Positions 8,445 through 17,481 are shown, numbered from the stretch's first letter. The stretch is DNA of 64,000 nt from Cryobacterium sp. CG_9.6 (GCF_029893365.1 NZ_JARXUZ010000001.1:248001-312000), one strand, 5' to 3'. Notes: generated from the letters alone by a model not told the origin. Numbers and translations are program-made.

Positions 8445-9440
8445 TCAGAAAACGCGCATCGCAATCTCGGCGGGAGCGGCGAGCAGGGTCTCGATCTCGT
8501 CATCGAGCCGCACGAGCGTGATGGAGGCTCCGGCCATGTCGAGGGAGGTGCAGTATTCGCCCACATAGTTGCGGCCCACGGTCATGCCGAGGGCGGTGAG
8601 GCGCTTGTGGATGATCCCGTAGAGAATGTACAGCTCGCTGATCGGGGTGCCGCCGAGACCGTTGACCATCACGGCCACCCGGTCTCCGCTAACGAAGGGC
8701 AGATCGGGAACGATGGCGCCCAGCAGCTCGTCGACGAGGTCGTCGGCCGGCATCCACTTGGCTCGGCGTCGACCGGGTTCCCCGTGAATGCCCACGCCGA
8801 TCTCGATCTCGTCGTCGCCGAGCTCGAAGAGCGGTTCGCCGCGGGAGGGCGGCGTGCACGCCGTGAGCGCCACACCCATGGTGCGGGTGACCGAGTTCAC
8901 CTTCTCGCCAATACGCACCAACTCGTCGAGGTCGGCACCGGTCTCGGCTGCAGCGCCGACGGCCTTCATCACGAAGAAGTTGCCCGCCACTCCGCGACGG
9001 CCCACGGTGTAGGTGGAGTCCTGAACGGAGACGTCATCGTCAATGAACAGGGTGCGCACCTTGACGCCGTCTGCGCTGGCGGCCTCCTCGGCCATTTCGA
9101 AGGCCATCCGGTCACCGGTGTAGTTGTTCACCAGCAGCAGCACACCCTTGTCGGAGGCGAGGAGTTTGGTGGACTCAATGATGTAGTCGATCGGCGGCGC
9201 GGCGAACACGTCTCCGGGACAGGCGCCGTCCAGCATGCCCTTGCCCACCGTCATCACGTGGGCGGGTTCGTGGCCGGAGCCCGAACCCTGAATGATGGTG
9301 ACCTTGTTGTGGTTGGGCGCGTCGGCGCGGTGGATGAGGTGGTACGCCGGAACGTAGCGCAGCGTGTCGGGGTTCGCGAGTGCGATGCCCTCGAGCATTT
9401 CGGGTACGAACTGTTTGGGATCGTTGATGAACTTTTTCAT
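8445..9440 (-). CDS. dhaK: Dihydroxyacetone kinase subunit DhaK-like
   Basis: The 331-residue protein is the substrate-binding half of a two-subunit ketose kinase, which holds dihydroxyacetone or a related ketone as a hemiaminal on a histidine. GSGSGHEPAH lies near residue 52, NNYTGDR near 105 and the catalytic-type GIHGEPG near 215. In E. coli DhaK, as I recall, the NYTGD motif is preceded by Lys104; here that residue is Asn. The start overlaps dhaL by 4 bp, so translation is coupled. No DhaM phosphotransferase gene is nearby, so ATP rather than PTS phosphate is the likely donor. Confidence 0.88.
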   Translation of the reverse strand: MKKFINDPKQFVPEMLEGIALANPDTLRYVPAYHLIHRADAPNHNKVTIIQGSGSGHEPAHVMTVGKGMLDGACPGDVFAAPPIDYIIESTKLLASDKGVLLLVNNYTGDRMAFEMAEEAASADGVKVRTLFIDDDVSVQDSTYTVGRRGVAGNFFVMKAVGAAAETGADLDELVRIGEKVNSVTRTMGVALTACTPPSRGEPLFELGDDEIEIGVGIHGEPGRRRAKWMPADDLVDELLGAIVPDLPFVSGDRVAVMVNGLGGTPISELYILYGIIHKRLTALGMTVGRNYVGEYCTSLDMAGASITLVRLDDEIETLLAAPAEIAMRVF

Positions 9441-10117
9441 GCTGTCTCCACGTCGTTGTCGGAATGGGTGGCGGAAAGGGGGTCTGGGGCGGGCCAGGTG
9501 CGGGCGAGGCGCTCGGCCAGCACCGCGATGGCGATGGCGCCGGCGTCGGGTGAGCCGATGCTGCGCTCGCCGGTGTAACTCGCGCGGCCTCGTCGCGCCT
9601 GAAGGGTGCTGGTGGCCTCGGCGGCGTCCCGGGCGGCCAGCGCCATCTTGTCGAGCGCCATCTTCGTATCGTCGCCGCCCTCGAGTGCGCTCTCAAGCGC
9701 ATCCGCTGCGGGGACCAGCGCATCGAGAAGAGTCTTGTCGCCCACGTCGGACTTGCCGCGATGCTTGATGCCCTCGATGGCGGCGCGCAGAGCGGCAACG
9801 GTGTTCACCGTGGTGATCTCGTCCAGGCCCTTCAGCTGCGTGCCGGCGCGGAGGAACGCCGTGCCCCACAGTGGGCCGGAGGTGCCACCGATGGTGCTCG
9901 TAATCACCATGGCGATCTTGCTGAGGAACACGCCGGGGTCGGTGCGGTCCACGTCATCCCAACCGGACAGCACCACCTCGAACCCCCGGGCCAGGGAATA
10001 TCCAAAGTCCCCGTCCCCCACGACGGAGTCAAGTTCCCCGAAGTACTTCTCGTTGTCGAGCGCTTCCTCCGCGATGGAGCGCACAACAAATTCCGTGGTG
10101 TCCTGAGATCTGGTCAT
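9437..10117 (-). CDS. dhaL: Dihydroxyacetone kinase subunit DhaL-like
   Basis: A 226-residue nucleotide-binding partner of DhaK. VVGDGDFGYS near residue 32 supplies the aspartates that bind Mg-nucleotide. TSGPLWG near 80 and SDVGDKTLLDAL near 120 are family motifs, and GRASYTGERSIGSPDAGA near 180 is the usual C-terminal motif. ATG 10117 overlaps the upstream HAD gene's stop by 4 bp (ATGA) and is preceded by GAGGAAGA. The protein should form a DhaK-DhaL complex in the cytoplasm. Confidence 0.9.
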   Translation of the reverse strand: MTRSQDTTEFVVRSIAEEALDNEKYFGELDSVVGDGDFGYSLARGFEVVLSGWDDVDRTDPGVFLSKIAMVITSTIGGTSGPLWGTAFLRAGTQLKGLDEITTVNTVAALRAAIEGIKHRGKSDVGDKTLLDALVPAADALESALEGGDDTKMALDKMALAARDAAEATSTLQARRGRASYTGERSIGSPDAGAIAIAVLAERLARTWPAPDPLSATHSDNDVETA

Positions 10118-10905
10118 GATTCTTCCTCCTGGTTCGGGGAATGCAGTAACGAGTCGATGTCGTGCAGCATGACGGCGCCGTGCGGCACCACGCCGGCCGG
10201 GGAACGCAGCACGGTCGCAGATTCGCCGTCCGGGTCGCCGAGCGAGGAGACCACGAGGGCGGCGGTGGTGAAGTCCTCCGCTGCCGTGTAACTGCTCACC
10301 GTCACGATGGTGCGCAGCCCCGCGGCGCGGGCAGCGCGCAGGCCATTGTTGCTGTCTTCGATGACCACGGCCTCGTCCCGGGTGAGGCCCAGGTGCTCGA
10401 GGGCGTAGAGGTAGATGTCCGGCGCGGGCTTTTTGGCAGCCACGATATCCCCCGCAAAAACCTGAAACTGTGCGGCCAGGACATCCCCCACGCAGTGTTG
10501 GAGCACCGCACGCACAGACGGTTCGGCCGAGGTCGAGGCGACCGCGAGCATCCACCCCGCGGCAGCGGCTTCGGTGACGAGCCGCGCGATTCCCGCCCGC
10601 GCCGGGAGCGCTCCACTCATGATGAGGTCGGTGTAGATCTGTGTCTTGCGCCGGTGCCAGGAGGCGACCGCCTCCTGCTGGGCGGCGAGGTCGGTGGGCA
10701 GCCCGGCGGCCTGCACGAATTCGGGGGTGAGCAGGCTGGAGAGGCGTTCCTTCCCGCCGCCAATGTGCAGCTTCTCGGCGTACTCCTCCTCGCTCCACTG
10801 CACGGGCAGGCCGAATTCCGTGAACGTGGCATTGAAGGCCGGAAGGTGTCCGTGACGTTCGGTGTCGGCGAGCACGCCGTCACAATCAAAGATCAGCGCG
10901 GGCAT
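10114..10905 (-). CDS. CbbY-like HAD-superfamily phosphatase
   Basis: The 263-residue HAD hydrolase has motif I FDCDGVLADTE at residue 6, motif II VASTSAEP near 125, the motif III lysine in AAKKPAPDIY near 158, and motif IV VIEDSNNGLRAA near 184. ERHGHLPAFN after motif I and GGGKERL in the cap resemble CbbY, the xylulose-1,5-bisphosphate phosphatase. A C-terminal extension of about 35 residues follows the core. It starts 3 bases after the aldolase stop, so it belongs to the same transcript. It may remove a dead-end sugar bisphosphate made by the aldolase or kinase; this is inference. Confidence 0.85.
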   Translation of the reverse strand: MPALIFDCDGVLADTERHGHLPAFNATFTEFGLPVQWSEEEYAEKLHIGGGKERLSSLLTPEFVQAAGLPTDLAAQQEAVASWHRRKTQIYTDLIMSGALPARAGIARLVTEAAAAGWMLAVASTSAEPSVRAVLQHCVGDVLAAQFQVFAGDIVAAKKPAPDIYLYALEHLGLTRDEAVVIEDSNNGLRAARAAGLRTIVTVSSYTAAEDFTTAALVVSSLGDPDGESATVLRSPAGVVPHGAVMLHDIDSLLHSPNQEEES

Positions 10906-10908
10906 TGC

Positions 10909-11769
10909 TCACCAGGCCTTGTCGGCGGAACCAAACGTTCGAGCCAGACCCTCGGTCAGCTCCATGACATCGCCGGTCACGGCACGAAAGAGGGTGGGCG
11001 GGTCCCACTTGTCTGCCTCTTCGGCTCGGCGAAGGTGGGTCAGGGTGGACTTCAGGTACGTCATCTTCAGCGCCGTGGAGATGTTCACCTTGGAACAGCC
11101 GCGCTGAATCAGGTCGTGGAATTGGGCATCCGTCATTCCACTGCCACCGTGCAGGGCGATGGGGAGCGGATGCGCCGCCACGAGGTCGCTCACTCGGTCA
11201 AAGTCGAGGGTCGGTGCGGAGGTGTACACGCCGTGGGCGTTGCCGATGGATGGCGCGAACACGTCGACACCGGTTGCCTCAATGAACGCCAGGGAGACAT
11301 CGAGGGTCTGCCGCGCCGCCGTTTGATCGGAACCGACACCGTCCTCGACGCCGGTGATGGATTCGATCTCACCCTCCACGTGCGCGCCGTAGCCGCGGGC
11401 CTCCCGCACCACTTCGATGGTTTGGCGCTGATTCTCCGCCACGGGTAGCTCCGAGGCATCGAAGAGCACCGAGTTCCAGCCGATGGCGAGACACTCGCTA
11501 ATCACCTCGCGGTCGGGGCAATGGTCAAGGTGGAGAGCAACGGGAACGGCGATGTCGGCCGTCATGGACTCCCACATGGCGAAGAGCACTTTCGCGCCGA
11601 TCGACCGCACCGTCTTCACCGAGGTCTGCACGATAATCGGGGAGTTCACCTTCACCGCTGCGTTCAGCACGCCCTGCATGGTGAGGTCATTGAACACATT
11701 GACGGCGGGCACCCCGTAACGAGCATCAAATGCTCGATCGACGATTTCTTTCAGTGAAACGACTGGCAC
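10909..11769 (-). CDS. Class II ketose-bisphosphate aldolase
   Basis: A 286-residue zinc aldolase of the fructose/tagatose-bisphosphate group. HLDHCPD near residue 80 carries the catalytic Asp and a zinc His. HVEGEIESI near 129, GNAHGVY near 174 and ALHGGSG near 201 give the remaining zinc and phosphate ligands, with KVNISTALK near 224. It is the first gene of a five-gene minus-strand operon with a kinase and phosphatase, so it probably splits or forms a bisphosphorylated ketose from dihydroxyacetone phosphate. The exact sugar cannot be told from sequence. Confidence 0.87.
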   Translation of the reverse strand: MPVVSLKEIVDRAFDARYGVPAVNVFNDLTMQGVLNAAVKVNSPIIVQTSVKTVRSIGAKVLFAMWESMTADIAVPVALHLDHCPDREVISECLAIGWNSVLFDASELPVAENQRQTIEVVREARGYGAHVEGEIESITGVEDGVGSDQTAARQTLDVSLAFIEATGVDVFAPSIGNAHGVYTSAPTLDFDRVSDLVAAHPLPIALHGGSGMTDAQFHDLIQRGCSKVNISTALKMTYLKSTLTHLRRAEEADKWDPPTLFRAVTGDVMELTEGLARTFGSADKAW

Positions 11770-11886
11770 GACGGCCCCCTTTGGCTTGCGTCAACGGTAT
11801 CCAGCCACCGTCGGGCGCGCTATCGGGGGTTTCCCCGGGGGACTGGGGGAAGTCCCCTGCTCGGCGCCGAGCTGCGTCGGTGCGAC

Positions 11887-13194
11887 CTATCTGGCGTGCG
11901 CCAACCCCGCCAGCATTGTTCGATTGGCGGCTCCGGTTTTCTTCAGGATTGTTCCCACGTGGTTCTCCACCGTCTTGGCCGAGATGCCGAGTTCAATGCC
12001 GATCTGCTTGTCGCGCAGTCCGCGCTCGACGAGCCCGCGCACCTCACGCTCGCGCAGCGTCAAGTGGTCGGGATCGGGCGGCGCCGCACCCCAGCGGTCC
12101 ACGAGAACGCCCGAGAGCACGGCGTCCCCGGCGGCGGCCGAGCTCACGGCCCGCACCAGCGCGTGTCCGTCGGCGGAGCGTTCCAAGAAGCCCCGTGCGC
12201 CGGCGCGGGCTGCCCGGCGGATCCGTTCGTCGTCGGGGTCACCCACGAGGAGCACCACGGCGGTGCCCGGGCTGCTCTGCGCCAGTGCCTCGATCAGGTT
12301 CGTGCCCGGCAGGTCGAGAAGTTCAATGTCGGTGACGACAACATCGGGGTGCAGGTAGGTGGCCGCAGCGAGTGCTCCGCTGGCATCATCGACCTCGGCC
12401 ACGACATCGATGCCGGTGCCCTCGTGCGCGAGCAGATGCACCAGGCCGGCTCGGGTCAGCGGCTGCGGGTGGAGCACGAGCACGCGATGATGGGCTGACT
12501 CGTGCTGCTGGTCACGCACGGTTCCCCGCGAGCCGTGCTGATGCTCGCCGCCGGAGAGACCAAAATCGTGGGCCAGAGCCGCACGCTCGGTCTGATGAAG
12601 CTCGGTCACACTGATGCTGAGCTCGATGGCAACGGTGTGCTGCCGAAAGTCTGCGATGGCGCGGGCCGCCTGAGTGGCAAAGACCTCCAGTAACTGGGCA
12701 TCGCGGCCGGTGAAGAGGCGTTCGGCAGAATTGGCGAAAACCACGCACGCGCCGATCAGGCGCGACTCGAACCGGATCGGTACCCCGATGACGGAACGCT
12801 GGTAGCGGGCGTCGTCCTGGCCGAGATGACCGCCCGGCACCTGCGAATACTCGGTGAAGACCACCGCTCCGCCGGCGCGCACGACCGCTCCGGTCACCCC
12901 CTCGTCGAGCGAAAAAACCTGGCCCACGCGGCACTCAGCGCCGAGGTCCACCTCCTTGCGGTACACCTGCGCGGTCTCATCGATGGTGCAGATCGATCCC
13001 ATGCCACACCCGAGCAGCTGCGCGGCACTGACGAGGATCCGTTCGAGAAGCGAGCCGAGCCCCATGTCGCCGGGTCGGCCATCGGCCACGAAGACCGCCA
13101 GAGCGCTGCCGGTGCCGCTGCCGGCGCTGTCGGGAGGAAAGCTGGTCGGCCAGACGCTCGTCTGATCAGGATTTGTGCTCGAAAAGGGCTGCAT
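11887..13194 (-). CDS. GAF / pseudo-receiver / LuxR-type regulator
   Basis: An N-terminal GAF domain (about residues 40-185, around LLERILVSAAQLLGC and SVIGVPIRFESRLIGACVV) is followed by a receiver-like domain starting VLVLHPQPL. A LuxR/NarL helix-turn-helix ends the protein (LTLREREVRGL and ISAKTVENHVGTIL). The receiver keeps a candidate phospho-Asp (VVVTDIEL) but lacks the acidic pair, and the conserved Lys site reads GFLERS, so phosphorylation is doubtful. Ligand sensing by GAF is more likely. ATG 13194 is preferred over GTG 13251, because the latter lies inside a perfect palindrome that looks like an operator. It is located directly upstream of the aldolase-dhaLK operon. Confidence 0.82.
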   Translation of the reverse strand: MQPFSSTNPDQTSVWPTSFPPDSAGSGTGSALAVFVADGRPGDMGLGSLLERILVSAAQLLGCGMGSICTIDETAQVYRKEVDLGAECRVGQVFSLDEGVTGAVVRAGGAVVFTEYSQVPGGHLGQDDARYQRSVIGVPIRFESRLIGACVVFANSAERLFTGRDAQLLEVFATQAARAIADFRQHTVAIELSISVTELHQTERAALAHDFGLSGGEHQHGSRGTVRDQQHESAHHRVLVLHPQPLTRAGLVHLLAHEGTGIDVVAEVDDASGALAAATYLHPDVVVTDIELLDLPGTNLIEALAQSSPGTAVVLLVGDPDDERIRRAARAGARGFLERSADGHALVRAVSSAAAGDAVLSGVLVDRWGAAPPDPDHLTLREREVRGLVERGLRDKQIGIELGISAKTVENHVGTILKKTGAANRTMLAGLAHAR

Positions 13195-13237
13195 CGGATT
13201 CTCGTCTCTGAGTCTGATGAAATGGACGTGACTTTCG

Positions 13238-13251
13238 GTGACCACGGTCAC
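13238..13251. promoter_or_regulatory. GTGACC-AC-GGTCAC palindrome
   Basis: Perfect 6-bp arms with a 2-base centre, about 44 bp upstream of the regulator's preferred start. Likely an operator, perhaps autoregulatory. No second copy was seen before the aldolase gene. Confidence 0.45.
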
Positions 13252-13363
13252 GATCCGCCCAAGGCTAGCGGTCTTGCATGCGCTGTGGCCGGGAGCCAGC
13301 GGTTAACCACCTCTGTGCCCCCGCACGGGGGTGTGGCGCGGGCGGCGCATCCGCTTGATGCAC

Positions 13364-14596
13364 CTAGCGCGAAACGGATGCCCTCGGCCGCGCCGCGGGG
13401 GCCGCCAGCCCGGCGAGCACCATCAGCGCCAAAATCACATACAGCGCATTCAGAATGCCCCAGGATTCGGCCAGCAAGCCCAGAACCGGCGGACCCACGA
13501 GGAAGGCGAAATAGCCGATCATGGCCACGGCACTTACCCGGGCGGCCGCGTTTCTGGCGTCGTCGGCCGCCGCGGACATGCCCACCGGGAAGCCGAGGGA
13601 GGCGCCCAGACCCCAGAGGATGACGCCCAGATACACGAGCCAGGTGACCGGTGCCAGGATGAAGACCACGAGCCCGACGATTCCCACCACCGCGCTGGCA
13701 CGCAGCACGGCCACGCGGCCGAAGCGATCCAGGACGGGCCCCCCGAGCACCCGGCCCACGGTCATGGCGGCCACGAACACACCAAAGACAATGGCGCCCG
13801 AGGCGTTGGAGAATCCGTGACCGTCAACGGCGGCGAGGGCGAGCCAGTCGTTGGCCGAGCCCTCGGCAAAGGTCATGCCGAGCACGATCACGCCGATCAG
13901 CAGCAGCGTGCGGTCACGCCACACCGTGAGGTTCTGCGCCAGCCGTTCGCGCCAGGAGCCGGCCGGCTCGGCCGGGGCGTCGTCGCCGAGTTCGTGACGC
14001 AGTGGCAGAAAGCGCACCGCCGCCACAACGGTACCGAGCACCAGAACGGCGATCAGCAGGAGGTGCCAGAACACCGAAATCTGCAGAACGGATGCCGCGG
14101 CACCGCCGAGCGCCCCCACCACGGTGCCCAGGCTGAAGCACGCGTGCATCAGCGGCATGAGCGTCTTGCCCACCTCACGCTCGGCCGCGGCACCCTCCAC
14201 GTTCATCATCACGTCGAGCGAACCCACGCCGAAGCCGAATATGGCCAGGGCGCAAAAAACAAAGGGTGCGGACGGAAAGAGGCTGACCCCGGTCCCCATC
14301 AGCACGAGGCCCACCGCTGCCAGAGACATGCTGAGCGTCATGGCGCGCCGGGCGCCGAGGCGGGCCAACAGCCAGGCGGCAAGAACCAGGCCGATGACCG
14401 ACCCGGCGGAGAGGCCGAAGATGAGCAGGCCCACCTGGGTCTTATCCAGTCCGAGACTGTCTCGCACGGCGGGAATGCGGCTCATCCAGGAGGCGAGGCC
14501 GAGGCCACTGACAAAAAAAGTGGCAAACACGGCGTTGCGCCACTGCAGCAGGGCAAGCCGGTCGCGGGACTGGGTGAGGGAAGCGGAGCTCGACAC
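13364..14596 (-). CDS. Major facilitator superfamily transporter
   Basis: A 410-residue inner-membrane protein with about twelve membrane segments. The motif-A-like loop between segments 2 and 3 reads LLARLGARRAMTLS near residue 80. The start LLQWRNAVFATFFVSGLGLASWMSRIP, read in parts, resembles the YbjJ/fucose-permease-like branch. The matching loop in the second half (GGPVLDRFGRVAVLRAS) lies near 296. Solute unknown. It stands alone between the regulator's promoter and the iron transport operon and is divergent from the latter. Confidence 0.88.
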   Translation of the reverse strand: MSSSASLTQSRDRLALLQWRNAVFATFFVSGLGLASWMSRIPAVRDSLGLDKTQVGLLIFGLSAGSVIGLVLAAWLLARLGARRAMTLSMSLAAVGLVLMGTGVSLFPSAPFVFCALAIFGFGVGSLDVMMNVEGAAAEREVGKTLMPLMHACFSLGTVVGALGGAAASVLQISVFWHLLLIAVLVLGTVVAAVRFLPLRHELGDDAPAEPAGSWRERLAQNLTVWRDRTLLLIGVIVLGMTFAEGSANDWLALAAVDGHGFSNASGAIVFGVFVAAMTVGRVLGGPVLDRFGRVAVLRASAVVGIVGLVVFILAPVTWLVYLGVILWGLGASLGFPVGMSAAADDARNAAARVSAVAMIGYFAFLVGPPVLGLLAESWGILNALYVILALMVLAGLAAPAARPRASVSR

Positions 14597-14704
14597 GTAG
14601 TTTCCAAACAGTGAGGGCGTCGATCCGGTCGGACGCTCTTAAAGGCTATCGGGTGCGGCCGCCACGGGCGATTTTTTCCGCCTCGATTGGCGCTGATTCA
14701 ACGG

Positions 14705-14723
14705 TTAGATTAGCCTTACCTTA
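14705..14723 (+). promoter_or_regulatory. IdeR/DtxR-type iron box
   Basis: TTAGATTAGCCTTACCTTA matches 15 of 19 positions of the IdeR/DtxR consensus TTAGGTTAGGCTAACCTAA as I know it. It lies 30 bp before the start of an iron-type ABC binding protein, where iron-loaded repressor would block transcription. Confidence 0.75.
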
Positions 14724-14752
14724 GTTGCTCGTTTTACCTTCCAGGAGACCTC

Positions 14753-15802
14753 ATGCGCCTTTCGATTCCACTCACCGCCCTTGCCGCCGGTGTGACTGCA
14801 CTTGCCCTCGTCGGCTGCTCGACGACATCTGCAACCACGCCCACCGACACCGCAGCGAGCTCGGAAGCCGACGGCTCCTTCACGCTTTACTCCGGCCGCG
14901 ACGAGGTGCTCGTGCAGCCGCTGATCGACATGTTCGAAGAGGAGACCGGCATCTCGGTCGAGGTGCGTTACGGCAACACGGCCGAGCTCGGTGCGCTGCT
15001 GCTCGAAGAGGGTGACCGCACCCCGGCGCAGGTCTTTCTCTCTCAGGATGCGGGAGCTCTCGGCGCCCTGAGTAATGCCGACCTGTTCGCCACGCTTCCC
15101 GCCGAGACAACGGATGCCGTTCCGGCCGGCTTCACTTCCACCGACGACACCTGGGTGGGCGTCACCGGTCGGGCCCGGGTCATTGCCTACGACGGCGAGA
15201 AGCTGTCGGCCGACGAGGTGCCGACATCTGTTGATGCCTTCACCGAACCGGAGTGGTCGGGCCGCGTGGCCATTGCGCCCACCAACGCCAGCTTCCAGGC
15301 TTTCGTCACGGCCTACCGCGTGCTCAACGGCGAGGCTGCCGCCGACGCCTGGGTCGCCGACCTCGTGGCCAACAGCCCGCAGATCTTCGATAACAACCGG
15401 GCCATTCTCTCGGCCGTAAACGAGGGCGTCGTCGATGTGGGGCTCCTCAACCACTACTACTGGTTCGCTCAGGCCGCCGAGGCCGGCGCCGAGAACATGC
15501 GCGCCCAGCTCTCCTACCCCGAGGCCGGCGACGCCGGATCGATTGTGAACGTAACGGGTGCCGGCGTCCTCAAGGGCGCGGCGAACGACGCCGACGCGCT
15601 CGAATTCGTGAACTTCCTCGTGTCGCCCATGGCCCAGGAGTACTTCGTCGAAGAGACCTATGAGTACCCCCTCGTTGCTGGCATCGATGCCCCGGCCGGA
15701 CTGCCCGCGCTCGACTCGCTCGTGAACCCCGATCTGGATCTCGCCGACCTTGAGTCGCTCTCCGAGACCCAGGCGCTGCTTGGAAAGTATGGCCTGATCT
15801 AA
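14753..15802 (+). CDS. Iron(III) ABC transporter substrate-binding lipoprotein
   Basis: A 349-residue lipoprotein with the signal MRLSIPLTALAAG and lipobox LVGC at residues 20-23. It resembles FbpA/FutA ferric-binding proteins: FTLYSGRDEVLVQPL follows the linker, and the Tyr pair HYYWF near residue 229 is typical of iron coordination. The iron box upstream and the permease and ATPase downstream support ferric iron import. A strong CAGGAG ribosome site precedes ATG 14753. Confidence 0.92.
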   Translation: MRLSIPLTALAAGVTALALVGCSTTSATTPTDTAASSEADGSFTLYSGRDEVLVQPLIDMFEEETGISVEVRYGNTAELGALLLEEGDRTPAQVFLSQDAGALGALSNADLFATLPAETTDAVPAGFTSTDDTWVGVTGRARVIAYDGEKLSADEVPTSVDAFTEPEWSGRVAIAPTNASFQAFVTAYRVLNGEAAADAWVADLVANSPQIFDNNRAILSAVNEGVVDVGLLNHYYWFAQAAEAGAENMRAQLSYPEAGDAGSIVNVTGAGVLKGAANDADALEFVNFLVSPMAQEYFVEETYEYPLVAGIDAPAGLPALDSLVNPDLDLADLESLSETQALLGKYGLI

Positions 15803-15817
15803 GTGCTGATAGCGGAT

Positions 15818-15845
15818 GGGCGGGGTCGCTTCGGGGGCCTCGCCC
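15818..15845 (+). terminator. Intercistronic hairpin after the binding protein
   Basis: GGGCGGGG (15818-15825) pairs with CCTCGCCC (15838-15845), with one G-U pair. Lacking a T tract and lying between the binding-protein and permease genes, it may reduce read-through so that more binding protein is made. Confidence 0.45.
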
Positions 15846-15873
15846 TACCCGCAAGCGCCCCAAGAGGCGCATC

Positions 15874-17481
15874 GTGAGCGTGCTCGTGCCGGAGACGGTG
15901 CAGAAGACGGTGCTGACAGGTGCGCAGACAATCGCACCCCACGTGCGCCGCGCCGGTTCCCGGTATCGCTTCGGAGCGCCCGGCTGGCTGCTCGCTCTGG
16001 CGACAATCTGTGCCGCGGCCGCCACCATCCCGCTGGTCTACCTCGTGGTGCGCACGAGCGAGGCCGGCCTCGGTGAACTCGTCGACACCCTGCTGCGCGC
16101 CCGGGTGCTGCAGCTCACCCTCAACTCCGTTCTCCTCGCCGTGACCGTCACCGTGTCGTGCCTGATTCTCGGTACGGCCAGCGCGTGGGTGCTCACTCGC
16201 GTGCGGCTTGCCGGCGGCCGCACGCTGCTCCTTCTGGCCGCGCTCCCGCTCGCGGTGCCAAGTTATCTCGCGGCCTACGGCTGGCTGGTGTGGTTCCCCG
16301 GGCTGAACGGTTTCGGTGCAGCGTGGTTTGTGATGACGGCAGTGTGTACCCCCTACGTCACGTTGCCGGTCGCGGCGGCGCTCCGCGGCGCATCCGGTGA
16401 TCTGCAAGCCGTAGCCCGCACTCTTGGACGCGGGCCGGTCAGCGCGTTCTGGGCGGCGACTTGGCCGCAGATTCGGCCGGCAGCCATCTCGGGCGCGCTG
16501 CTGGTGTGCCTGTACTCGCTCTCCGACTTTGGTCTTGTCGCCATGCTGCGTTTTCAGACGCTCACCTGGGGAATCAACGCGGCCTACGGTGCAAGCTTTG
16601 ACCGCAACCAGGCAGCTCTGTTGGCGCTCGTTCTGGTGGTTCTGGCGCTTGTGGTGGTGGCGGGGGAGCGCAAGAGTCGTGGCCAGGTGGAGCGCGGCGG
16701 CGGACGCAGCACCCTTCCGGTTCTCGCTCCCGGGCGCTGGCGGACCCCCCTCGTGACGCTCGTTCTGCTGGCACCGCTTGCGGGTATCGCCGTGCCGATC
16801 CTGGGCCTGCTCAGTCGGTTGCTCGATGCCGCGACACTACGGGCCGTTGATGTGCCGCGATTGATGGAAGCCGTCGGGGCTACCCTCGCGTTGGCTCTGG
16901 GGGCCGCGCTGGTGGCGGCGTTGCTCGCGCTGCCCATTGCGGCCCTCGCTGCCCGTTACCGCGGACGCCTGGTGAGCGCGATCGAGGCCGTGGGTTTTCT
17001 GGGTCACGGTCTGCCGGGAATCGTCGTGGGCCTCGCGCTGGTTTTCTTTGCCCTCGCGGCCGTTCCGGCGCTGTATCAGACCTCGATCGTGCTGGTGTTT
17101 GCCTACGTGGTGCTTTTCATGCCCCGGGCCATTGGCAGTATGCGCAGCGGCATCGCGGCCGTGCCCGGCAGCCTCACCGACGTGTCCCGCATGCTCGGAT
17201 ATTCCCCGCTCGTCACGTGGTGGCGGGTCACGGCGAGGCTGGCACTGCCGGGTATCGGCGTGGGCGCTCTGCTTGTTGCCATCTCGGTCATGAAAGAATT
17301 GCCAGCAACACTGTTGCTGCGTCCCACCGGGGTTGCCACGCTTGCGACCGAACTCTGGAGCCGCACCGCGGTCTTCGAGTTTGGCGCTGCGGCGCCCTAT
17401 GCCGCAGCTCTGGTGTTACTGGCCGCCGTTCCCACGGTGATTTTGTCAGGCATCCGTGGAGTGGCCAAGGAGGAATCGTAG
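15874..17481 (+). CDS. Iron ABC transporter permease (fused FbpB-type)
   Basis: A 535-residue membrane protein with about twelve segments, containing two fused binding-protein-dependent permease units as in FbpB. The first EAA-type loop lies near ARTLGRGPVSAFWAATWPQIRP, about residue 182; the second lies near SRMLGYSPLVTWWRVTARLALP, about residue 435. Start GTG 15874 has AAGAGG about 9 bases upstream. The stop TAG shares one base with the ATPase start, and AAGGAGG at the gene end serves the next gene. Confidence 0.92.
   Translation: MSVLVPETVQKTVLTGAQTIAPHVRRAGSRYRFGAPGWLLALATICAAAATIPLVYLVVRTSEAGLGELVDTLLRARVLQLTLNSVLLAVTVTVSCLILGTASAWVLTRVRLAGGRTLLLLAALPLAVPSYLAAYGWLVWFPGLNGFGAAWFVMTAVCTPYVTLPVAAALRGASGDLQAVARTLGRGPVSAFWAATWPQIRPAAISGALLVCLYSLSDFGLVAMLRFQTLTWGINAAYGASFDRNQAALLALVLVVLALVVVAGERKSRGQVERGGGRSTLPVLAPGRWRTPLVTLVLLAPLAGIAVPILGLLSRLLDAATLRAVDVPRLMEAVGATLALALGAALVAALLALPIAALAARYRGRLVSAIEAVGFLGHGLPGIVVGLALVFFALAAVPALYQTSIVLVFAYVVLFMPRAIGSMRSGIAAVPGSLTDVSRMLGYSPLVTWWRVTARLALPGIGVGALLVAISVMKELPATLLLRPTGVATLATELWSRTAVFEFGAAAPYAAALVLLAAVPTVILSGIRGVAKEES

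Noticed and set aside
10162..11448. A 428-codon plus-strand frame
   Set aside because: Antisense to the HAD and aldolase genes with intact catalytic motifs.
13317..13335. GC-rich hairpin downstream of the MFS gene
   Set aside because: Short stem without a T tract; too weak to call a terminator with confidence.
13331..14614. A 427-codon plus-strand frame
   Set aside because: Antisense to the MFS transporter, which has recognisable membrane segments; the product looks random.
17217..17480. N-terminal extension of the iron ABC ATPase
   Set aside because: It lies inside the permease gene in another frame, and GTG 17481 has an ideal AAGGAGG site and family-like start.
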